Assembly (NCBI RefSeq): GCF_029813775.1 | Contig: NZ_JARVKW010000060.1 | Location: forward strand, 1 to 35,377 | Direction of reading: 5' to 3' | Source: Streptomyces sp. DH24 | GTDB lineage: Bacteria; Actinomycetota; Actinomycetes; Streptomycetales; Streptomycetaceae | DNA length: 35,377 nucleotides | Position numbers and translations under genes: made by a program | Part shown: piece after piece, positions 17,123 through 23,253 of the stretch | Numbering within the stretch: the stretch's first letter is position 1 | Layout of the letters: each line of letters starts with the position of its first letter | Notes under the pieces: model-generated | Told to the model about the DNA's origin: nothing | The model's input: the letters and a program-made list of their open reading frames with translations, nothing else | Databases searched by the model: none

Positions 17123-18735
17123 TCGCCACTCTGGCCCGTCTGGAGGCCGTCAGCACCGGGCGCGCCCGGCCCGCCGCCACCGTCCGGCACCGGCATCTGT
17201 CCGACCGGCCCCTGGTGTTCGTGCCGCTGACCACCGCCGGTGAGGCCGGTGCCCCGCTGGGCGCGCTGGTCGGCACCGACCGGGCCGCGCCGCGCCTGCT
17301 GGTGGTGCCGCAGCCGCGCGACCGCGACCTGCGCTTCGCGTTCCTCGCCGACCTGGCGGACGTCGTCCTGCCGTACATCGACGCGTACGCCGACGCCGTG
17401 GAGGCCGCCGAGCGCACCGAGACCGACCCGGAGACCGGCAAGCGGGTCAAGGTCGAGGCCGAACTGTGCGAGGAAGCCCCGCAGTTGATCGTGCCGAGCC
17501 GCCCCGGCATCGACTTCGTACGGCTGCTGGGCCGCTCGATGCGGTTCCGCCGCACGGCGGAGCAGGAACCGGAGGCGCCCCATCCGGCTCCGCCCCGGGT
17601 GCCGTTGCTCGGCCGGTGGCTGACGCACTTCGGGGAGCGCGCGCGGGTGCCCGGCTCGTCGCTGCTGCTGGCCATGACGGACGTCCTGGGCCGGCACTGG
17701 GCGACCGGGCAGTCCACGCTGGAGGACCAGCACCTGGGCGCGCTGCTCGCCTGGATCGACCCGCCCGGGGGCCGCACGGGCGCGGAGGCCGCGCTGTCGG
17801 CCGAGCTGGAGCGGGACGCGCGGGGGCAGCTGAGGTGCCCGCCGGCCGGCCCGGCGACGGACCCGGCGTTCGACAACAAGCTGCTCGCCCCGGCGATCGA
17901 GCGCTACGACCGGGCCCGTACGGCGCTGGCCGCCGCCGAGGACGGACTGGAGGCCGACGACCGGCTCGGCGCCCTCACCGCGGCCGAGCGGGAGATCCGC
18001 GAGTTGGTCGAGAGCGTCACGCGGCCCACCTGGGACGCGGTGTGGCGCGGGCTCGACCTGCTGCGGGAGCTGCCCGCGGGCGCGCACGTCGAGGAGCGGT
18101 GGACGCGCGACCGCTGGTCCTTCACCGGCCACCGCGACCGCGTCCTGGCCGGTGAGCCGCCGCAGCCGCGCCGCGACGACGCGGTGACCGCGGCGAACAA
18201 GCTGGCCACGCGCGAGCGGGAGCAGGCCCGGCTGGAGGCGCAGGAGGCCCTGGACGATCCGCTGGTGATGGCGGGCCGGCGGCTGTCCGGCGAGGCGTTC
18301 GCGGGCGAGGTCACCGACGTCGTCATGGCGTACAGCGAGGGCAAGCGGCCCAGTCCGCGCCCGCTGGTCACGGTCCGCACGGACGACCGGCCGCATCTCG
18401 CCGAGCGCGCGAAGGTGTTCCGGTCGCTGGGCGGCAAACCGCAGGCGGCCGAGTTCGTCGGCTACGAGGGCGACGGGGGCGGCGGGGCCGAGGGCGGCGA
18501 CGGATCGCTTCTCGTGCTGCTGCGGATCGTGGACAAGATGGGCCGGGGCAGGGAACCGGAGGCCGGATCGGTGCCGGAGAAGGGCGACCGGGTGTGCTTC
18601 ACGCTGTTCGAGCACGAGCAGCGGGGCGGCGCGAAGCTGCCCGACGCGGAGGAGACGCCGTGGACGCACGGCGGGCCGCCCGGCGAGGGTGTGCCCGAGG
18701 CCGCCGACCCGGTGACCGAGGAGGACGTGCTGTGA
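17113..18735 (+). CDS. Unrecognised linker protein of the nuclease-helicase operon
   Basis: This 540-residue protein is not one I can name. It starts at GTG 17113, 10 bases inside the nuclease gene, with GGAGG at 17101-17105; its stop overlaps the helicase start as GTGA. Residues 1-140 look globular (LVVPQPRDRDLRFAFLADL), about 255-300 and 355-385 are long charged helices, and about 415-500 is beta-rich (RPLVTVRTDD, LLVLLRIVDK, PEKGDRVCFTLFE). That last part lies directly before the helicase and resembles, by inspection only, the 1B barrel of Upf1/Dna2-like helicases, which precedes their RecA domains. It may therefore join the nuclease and helicase into one machine. No catalytic motif was found. 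Confidence 0.8.
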   Translation: MSLIATLARLEAVSTGRARPAATVRHRHLSDRPLVFVPLTTAGEAGAPLGALVGTDRAAPRLLVVPQPRDRDLRFAFLADLADVVLPYIDAYADAVEAAERTETDPETGKRVKVEAELCEEAPQLIVPSRPGIDFVRLLGRSMRFRRTAEQEPEAPHPAPPRVPLLGRWLTHFGERARVPGSSLLLAMTDVLGRHWATGQSTLEDQHLGALLAWIDPPGGRTGAEAALSAELERDARGQLRCPPAGPATDPAFDNKLLAPAIERYDRARTALAAAEDGLEADDRLGALTAAEREIRELVESVTRPTWDAVWRGLDLLRELPAGAHVEERWTRDRWSFTGHRDRVLAGEPPQPRRDDAVTAANKLATREREQARLEAQEALDDPLVMAGRRLSGEAFAGEVTDVVMAYSEGKRPSPRPLVTVRTDDRPHLAERAKVFRSLGGKPQAAEFVGYEGDGGGGAEGGDGSLLVLLRIVDKMGRGREPEAGSVPEKGDRVCFTLFEHEQRGGAKLPDAEETPWTHGGPPGEGVPEAADPVTEEDVL

Positions 18736-20072
18736 CGACCGAGGCCGCCTTCGACCCCGGTGCCGCCGCGGCGCGTGCCACCGACGCGATCCTGCGCGAC
18801 ACGCTGCACGGCACGCGGCGCGGCGTCGTGGTCGACTCCCCGCCCGGCGCGGGCAAGTCCACGCTGGTGGTGCGGGCGGCGCTGGAGCTCGCCGAGGCCG
18901 GGCGCCCGCTGATGGTGGTCGCACAGACCAACGCGCAGGTCGACGACCTCGTCCTGCGCCTCGCCGAGAAGAACCCGGACCTGCCGGTGGGCCGCCTGCA
19001 CAGCAGCGACGCCGACGCGTACGACAAGGCGCTGGACGACCTGCCCAACGTCCGTACGTCGGCGAAGGCCGCCGACCTGACCGGCCTGCCGGTGGTGCTG
19101 TCGACGGCGGCCAAGTGGGCGCACGTGAAGACGGACGAGCCGTGGCGCCACGCGATCGTCGACGAGGCGTACCAGATGCGGTCGGACTCGCTGCTGGCGG
19201 TGGCCGGGCTGTTCGAGCGGGCGCTGTTCGTGGGCGACCCGGGGCAGCTCGACCCGTTCTCGATCGTCGGCGCGGAGCAGTGGGCGGGCCTGTCGTACGA
19301 CCCGTCGGCGTCCGCCGTGACGACGCTGCTGTCGCACAACCCGGACCTGCCGCAGCACCGCCTGCCGGTGTCCTGGCGGCTGCCGGCGTCGGCGGCCCCG
19401 CTGGTGTCGGACGCGTTCTACCCGTACACGCCGTTCCGCAGCGGCACCGGTCACGACGACCGGCGGCTCGCCTTCGCCGTCGCGTCGGACGGCTCCGGCC
19501 CTGACCGGGTGATCGACGAGGCGGCGGAGTCCGGCTGGGGCCTGCTGGAGCTGCCCGCCCGCCACACGCCGCGCACGGACCCGGAGGCGGTCCGGGCGGT
19601 GGCGACGGTCGTACGCCGGCTGCTGGACCGGGGCGGTGCGGCCACCTCGGAGCGGGCCCCCGATCCGGTCCCGCTCACCGCCGACCGGATCGCGGTCGGC
19701 ACGGCGCACCGCGACCAGGCGGCGGCGGTGCGGGCGGCACTGGCCGAGCTGGGCGTGGCGGACGTCACCGTCGACACGGCGAACCGGCTCCAGGGCCGGG
19801 AGTACGACGTGACGGTGGTCCTGCACCCGCTGTCCGGCCGCCCCGACGCGACGGCGTTCCACCTGGAGACCGGCCGCCTGTGCGTGCTGGCGTCCCGCCA
19901 CCGCCACGCCTGCATCGTGGTCTGCCGCGCCGGCGTGGACGCCCTCCTGGACGACTACCCGTCGACGGAACCGGTCCAGCTCGGCACGGTCGTGAAGTTC
20001 CCGGACGGCTGGGAGGCCAACCACGCGGTCCTGTCCCACCTCGCGGAACACCGGGTGGCCTGGCGGCCGTGA
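18732..20072 (+). CDS. Upf1/Dna2-like superfamily 1 helicase
   Basis: This 446-residue protein has the complete SF1 helicase set. Walker A is DSPPGAGKST (35-44), the DExxQ box VDEAYQ (143-148), motif III GDPGQLDP (168-175), motif IV-like LPVSWR (211-216), motif V TANRLQGREYDVTVV (349-363) and motif VI LASRHRHACIVV (386-397). The arrangement is of the SF1B Upf1/Dna2 type, but the 1B barrel is not in this protein and may be supplied by the gene before. ATP-driven movement along DNA or RNA is expected. GTG 18732 overlaps the previous stop. Its last 24 codons are repeated downstream at 20147-20218. Confidence 0.9.
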   Translation: MTTEAAFDPGAAAARATDAILRDTLHGTRRGVVVDSPPGAGKSTLVVRAALELAEAGRPLMVVAQTNAQVDDLVLRLAEKNPDLPVGRLHSSDADAYDKALDDLPNVRTSAKAADLTGLPVVLSTAAKWAHVKTDEPWRHAIVDEAYQMRSDSLLAVAGLFERALFVGDPGQLDPFSIVGAEQWAGLSYDPSASAVTTLLSHNPDLPQHRLPVSWRLPASAAPLVSDAFYPYTPFRSGTGHDDRRLAFAVASDGSGPDRVIDEAAESGWGLLELPARHTPRTDPEAVRAVATVVRRLLDRGGAATSERAPDPVPLTADRIAVGTAHRDQAAAVRAALAELGVADVTVDTANRLQGREYDVTVVLHPLSGRPDATAFHLETGRLCVLASRHRHACIVVCRAGVDALLDDYPSTEPVQLGTVVKFPDGWEANHAVLSHLAEHRVAWRP

Positions 20073-20084
20073 CCGGAGACCGAC
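20001..20084 (+). repeat. Helicase tail repeat, copy 1
   Basis: These 84 bases, the last 72 of the helicase gene plus 12 after its stop, recur at 20147-20230 with 5 differences (79 of 84 identical). This copy encodes the tail PDGWEANHAVLSHLAEHRVA plus three residues and the stop. Confidence 0.9.
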
Positions 20085-20378
20085 ACCGCAGCCCTCTCCG
20101 CCGGACGGAGTCCGGCACGCCGCCGGAGGCGGCCGACGAACACAGCCCGGACGGCCGGGAGGCCAACCACGCGGTCCTGGCCCACCTCGCGGAACACCGG
20201 GTGCCGTGGCGGGCGTGACCGGAGACCGACGCCCGGCATCCCCGCATCCCCACGTGCCGTGGCGGGCGTGAGGCGGCTGCCGTTTTGAGGTGTCCTGCGG
20301 CCCTCTTGCGCGGGCGCGGGACAATGGACGGTGGCCCACTCCCCAGGGGTCATCCGCGACGTACGAGGAGGAGAAGAC
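20073..20378. other. Intergenic stretch made largely of helicase-tail repeats
   Basis: This 306-base gap has no gene I can support. It holds the second helicase-tail copy (20147-20230) and an 18-base third fragment (20254-20271). A short leader follows for the 121-residue gene, whose GGAGGAG site is at 20367-20373. The repeats suggest past slippage or unequal recombination at the end of the operon. Confidence 0.75.
20147..20230 (+). repeat. Helicase tail repeat, copy 2
   Basis: Second copy of the 84-base repeat, lying 62 bases after the first. In the same reading sense it would encode PDGREANHAVLAHLAEHRVP and a stop at the equivalent place, but it has no start codon or ribosome binding site of its own. 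A third fragment of 18 identical bases (the end of the repeat, through its stop codon) is at 20254-20271. Confidence 0.88.
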
Positions 20379-20744
20379 ATGGCGGAGCCCACGCCGCGTC
20401 GGAACGAACCGCGGCTACGCCCCGCGCCCCTGCTCTTCGAGCCCGCGGAGGCGGCCTCCGACCCCGAGCACTTCTTCGACCTGGAGTCGATCGACGATCC
20501 CCGGGCGCTGCTGGACCGCGCGACCGAGCTGACGCTGGCGTTCCGCGCGGCGGCGGACCGGGCCGTGGAGTTCCAGGCGATGGCGGCGGCCCAGCTGGCG
20601 GACCCGCGGCGGTTCGACCGGCTCACGCACGCGGACATCGCCGAGCGGGCGAACTGGACCGAGGACTACGCCAAGAAGATGGTCGAGTTCGGCCGCGATC
20701 TGATGCGCGGCGGGGAGGGTCCGGGCCACGCCGACCCCGTGTGA
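20379..20744 (+). CDS. Small conserved-looking hypothetical protein
   Basis: This 121-residue soluble protein is not assigned to a family. GGAGGAG at 20367-20373 gives a strong ribosome binding site for the ATG at 20379, and third-position GC is high throughout, so it is a real gene. It is acidic at first (HFFDLESIDDPRALLDRATE) and then helical. A possible helix-turn-helix lies near the C-terminus (RLTHADIAERANWTEDYAKK, about 87-106), so a DNA-binding or adaptor role is possible. No membrane segment or signal peptide is present. It may be transcribed with the helicase operon or from its own promoter in the repeat-filled gap. Confidence 0.7.
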   Translation: MAEPTPRRNEPRLRPAPLLFEPAEAASDPEHFFDLESIDDPRALLDRATELTLAFRAAADRAVEFQAMAAAQLADPRRFDRLTHADIAERANWTEDYAKKMVEFGRDLMRGGEGPGHADPV

Positions 20745-20864
20745 CGCATCCCCCGGCGGCATATGCCAGGACGCGGGCGGAAGATACTCCTTCTCACTCG
20801 TTCGTGTCCTGGTTTTCCGCAACTGACCGGAACGAACCGCTCACGCAGGGTAGATCTAGTCGGC

Positions 20865-21467
20865 ATGGGCAGCGAAAGGAACGAACACTCCGACGTCTCG
20901 GGCGTCACGACCGACGGTGCCGCCTGGCTCGCCTCCGCAGGAACGTATCCGCGCTGCACGCTCGCGCACTGGGAGGAGCGGCCCGACGCCCCGGTCGTCC
21001 TGCCGTGCGGTGCCGCCTTCGACGTGGTCAGCGTGCCGGCGATCTTCGGCCGGCGGATGCTGGACCGGCTGTGGGAGGAGGGCCCCGGGACGGGCCCCGT
21101 GGCCGAGTACCGGGGCCGGATGCTGCTGTTCGCCGCGCCGGGCACGGCCCAGCGGCTGCCTTCACTGCTGCACTGGGAGGAGTGGGGCGACCGCGGCCGG
21201 GAGTGCGGCCGGACGGGCGCGATTCCGCCGCTGCTGTGCCACGGCACCGGCGACGCGGTGACCGTGCCGGCCCTCGTCGCCGCCGACCGCCCCGGGCCGT
21301 CCGGCTCCCGCTGGCTCGTCGCGCCGGACACCCGGCACCCGTGGCTGCCGGGGCCGGAAATCGTGCTCTGGGCGGCGGTGCGGGCGGCCCGCGCGGCCGT
21401 GCGGATATCGATTTTTCCTCCCGCCGACCAGGATGCTAAGGTCTACGACGTCAGCAGGCGCCGCTAG
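20865..21467 (+). CDS. Primase-polymerase-N-like hypothetical protein ending inside tRNA-Lys
   Basis: This 200-residue protein shows the pattern of short Streptomyces proteins annotated as bifunctional DNA primase/polymerase, N-terminal: LPCGAAFDVVSVPAIFG (about 45-61), GPVAEYRGRMLLFAAPG (about 78-94), and WLPGPEIVLWAA near the end. The equivalent blocks occur in the protein at 11970-12449. No catalytic acidic pair is seen, so enzyme activity is doubtful. The start at ATG 20865 lacks a ribosome binding site. The stop TAG at 21465-21467 lies within the tRNA-Lys gene, and the tRNA promoter must lie within the coding sequence. Confidence 0.72.
   Translation: MGSERNEHSDVSGVTTDGAAWLASAGTYPRCTLAHWEERPDAPVVLPCGAAFDVVSVPAIFGRRMLDRLWEEGPGTGPVAEYRGRMLLFAAPGTAQRLPSLLHWEEWGDRGRECGRTGAIPPLLCHGTGDAVTVPALVAADRPGPSGSRWLVAPDTRHPWLPGPEIVLWAAVRAARAAVRISIFPPADQDAKVYDVSRRR
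21437..21442 (+). promoter_or_regulatory. Possible -10 element of the first tRNA-Lys
   Basis: TAAGGT ends 15 bases before the tRNA and fits the TANNNT pattern, giving a leader of about 9 bases. The -35 region at this spacing is T-rich but not a clear match. The element lies inside the 3' end of the preceding coding sequence. Confidence 0.35.
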
Positions 21468-21531
21468 CTCAGTTGGTTAGAGCAGCTGACTCTTAATCAG
21501 CGGGTCCGGGGTTCGAGTCCCTGGCGGCGCA
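21458..21531 (+). tRNA. tRNA-Lys (anticodon CTT), first copy
   Basis: This 74-base cloverleaf has acceptor strands GCGCCGC (21458-21464) and GCGGCGC (21524-21530) with discriminator A. The D arm holds AGCTCAGTTGGTTAGAGC, the anticodon loop is CTCTTAA with anticodon CTT reading AAG, and the T loop is GGTTCGAGTCC. CCA is not encoded. It is identical to the copy at 35230-35303. Confidence 0.97.
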
Positions 21532-21536
21532 CGACA

Positions 21537-21572
21537 GTGATCAGCCCCTCGCAGCAGCGAGGGGCTGATCAC
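21537..21572. terminator. Terminator after the first tRNA-Lys
   Basis: A perfect 16-base inverted repeat (21537-21552 and 21557-21572) with the loop AGCA starts 5 bases after the tRNA. It can also serve the convergent metalloprotease gene, which ends at 21611. Confidence 0.85.
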
Positions 21573-21610
21573 GTTGCCGGTTCCCCCGTCGGGCGGCGCC
21601 CGGACGCCGC

Positions 21611-22930
21611 CTACGCGCCGCCCGTCGTGATCTTCACGTTCCACGCCCCCGAGGCCCTGCGGCTCGTCACCTCCACCCGTACGTTCTCCCCCGGCACCGT
21701 GAAGCTCTCGCCGAGGCCGACCGGGGCGTCCGCGAGGGGCGGGTAGACCGAGTTCTCCCAGCAGGCGTCCGTCTCCGGGTGCGCGTCGACCACCTCGATC
21801 GGCCCGCCCCCGGACTGCGTCCCGCCCCGCACCCGGTACACGAGCACGCCCGACCGGCAGGCGTCCGCGTCGTTGCCGACCGGCCCGCGCGCCTCGAAGG
21901 CGAGGACGGTGTCCGCGCCGGTGCGCACCACCGCCAGCTTGGTGCCCCGCCCGAGCCCGAAGGCCGGCGCCCCCGCGGCGCCCGTCACCGGCACGCCCGG
22001 CCCCGCGCCCAGCGGTTCCAGGGTGAGCCGGGTCGATCCGGAACCCCGTACGCACGCCACCTGGCGCGGTTCCAGCCAGCCCAGCTTCCACTTGTGCCAG
22101 CCGAACAGGTCCGGCGCCAGACCGAACTGACTGCCCATCAGGTCCCAGTCGCCGACGTACGTGTCCCAGTCGCCCTTGCCGTCCACGGGCCGGTGGTACA
22201 GGTCCGGCAGGTCGAAGACGTGCCCGGTCTCGTGGGCCAGCACCAGCCGGTCCGGCGGATGCTTCTCGAAGACCGTGACGACGCGGCGGATGTCCGTGCC
22301 GTCGGCGCGCAGCGGGGTGTCGAGGTTGACGACCTTCGTCGCGTCCGAGTCGACGCCGGGCGCGTCCGGGTCGGCGACGAAGTACACGACGTCGTAGCGG
22401 GAGAAGTCGACGTGGCCGTCGCTCGCGGCGAGCGCGTCGCGGAGGTAGGCGGCACGGTGCTCGGCGTTCCAGTCGCGCTGTATGACGTACGCCGTCGAGG
22501 GCTGCGGCATGGCGATCCAGTGGCGCAGCGGGTGCGGGCGCAGCGTGAAGCGGCCGTAGGAGGCGCGCTCGAAGAAGCGGCTGGTCTGCGGGAAGTGGTC
22601 GGCGGCGAGGTCCGCGGGGGTGGTCAGGGGGTGCGAGTCGGGGAACGACAGGAACACCATCACGGCGTCCAGGGCGCGGGTCGGCCGCGGATAGGCGGCG
22701 TTCCAGGTGTCGAGGCCCTCCGAGTGGTGCGCGTCGGTGCGTTCGAGGGCGCAGGGCGCCGGTGAGAACGGCTCGGCGGCCGAGGGTGCCGTTACCAGGG
22801 AAGTGGCCGCGAGTGCCGACATGGTGGTGAACACGGCCGCCGGCTTGCGCAGGCGGGTCCGGCCTGTCACGCGGGCGAGCTCCTGCACGGCCTCGGACGC
22901 GAGTCGCCTCAGGGGAAGCTGGCGCGGCAC
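21611..22930 (-). CDS. Secreted M6-family metalloprotease
   Basis: This 439-residue exported protein carries the zinc motif HETGHVFDLPDLYH, which fits the M6 (immune inhibitor A-like) peptidases in which the third ligand follows soon after. FLSFPDSHP and YGRFTLRPHPL also match that family. The start is GTG 22930, with GGAGG 5 bases upstream. It gives a long basic N-region and a hydrophobic core (AAVFTTMSALAATSLVTAPSAA, split here as about 31-51) before the mature part. The C-terminal 150 residues look beta-rich and contain paired cysteines. It likely digests extracellular protein. It is divergent from the cyclic-di-GMP gene. Confidence 0.85.
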   Translation of the reverse strand: MPRQLPLRRLASEAVQELARVTGRTRLRKPAAVFTTMSALAATSLVTAPSAAEPFSPAPCALERTDAHHSEGLDTWNAAYPRPTRALDAVMVFLSFPDSHPLTTPADLAADHFPQTSRFFERASYGRFTLRPHPLRHWIAMPQPSTAYVIQRDWNAEHRAAYLRDALAASDGHVDFSRYDVVYFVADPDAPGVDSDATKVVNLDTPLRADGTDIRRVVTVFEKHPPDRLVLAHETGHVFDLPDLYHRPVDGKGDWDTYVGDWDLMGSQFGLAPDLFGWHKWKLGWLEPRQVACVRGSGSTRLTLEPLGAGPGVPVTGAAGAPAFGLGRGTKLAVVRTGADTVLAFEARGPVGNDADACRSGVLVYRVRGGTQSGGGPIEVVDAHPETDACWENSVYPPLADAPVGLGESFTVPGENVRVEVTSRRASGAWNVKITTGGA

Positions 22931-23024
22931 AGGGACCTCCGGGACGGGTTCACGGGACACCGCACCCAGACTGTTCTGATTTGTCGTACTACGCCCTGTT
23001 TGCCTGCACCGGACGGGTGAGCCG

Positions 23025-23038
23025 GCCGAAATTTCGGC
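23025..23038. promoter_or_regulatory. 14-base perfect palindrome, candidate operator
   Basis: GCCGAAATTTCGGC is fully self-complementary, and its AAATTT core stands out in this GC-rich genome. It lies 94 bases before the protease start and about 215 before the cdgA start. It has the form of a dimeric regulator's site; no regulator is known to me. Confidence 0.5.
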
Positions 23039-23185
23039 GGACCCGACACCCCGAGTCACTCACGGAACGTCACAACTGGTCGGAGGCCTCAAGAACCCGT
23101 CCAGGTACGGGCAGAAACGATCTGTCACAACGGCAGTTCCGTACGGGACACTGGACAGCGGCTGGAAGGGCCAGGGGCCAGCCTC

Positions 23186-23191
23186 TATGAT
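23186..23191 (+). promoter_or_regulatory. Probable -10 element of the cdgA promoter
   Basis: TATGAT is a 5-of-6 match to TATAAT. The hexamer 17 bases upstream, TGGAAG at 23163-23168, is a poor -35. It would give a 5' leader of about 55 bases. Confidence 0.45.
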
Positions 23192-23253
23192 CGGCACACT
23201 TTCCTGACCATTTCCTGCACGGACAGAGATCGAGTGCACTGCGGGAGCGAGCG

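Larger units (their letters stand above)
22931..23253. other. Divergent control region between the M6 protease and cdgA
   Basis: This 323-base region has no gene. It carries a perfect 14-base palindrome GCCGAAATTTCGGC at 23025-23038 and two copies of GTCACAAC at 23069-23076 and 23124-23131. It also has a good -10 hexamer TATGAT at 23186-23191. By family knowledge cdgA is a BldD target in Streptomyces, but I could not place a convincing BldD box by eye. Confidence 0.6.

Noticed and set aside
15952..18924. A 990-codon open frame on the minus strand opposite the nuclease operon
   Set aside because: It is an antisense shadow of strongly GC-biased codons. The plus-strand genes have the motifs, ribosome binding sites and overlaps.
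18462..20339. A 625-codon open frame on the minus strand opposite the helicase
   Set aside because: No motif or start signal; the repeated segments in it simply mirror the duplicated helicase tail.
22931..23253. A BldD box before cdgA
   Set aside because: Expected from knowledge of cdgA, but I could not find a convincing match by eye; a weight-matrix scan would be decisive.
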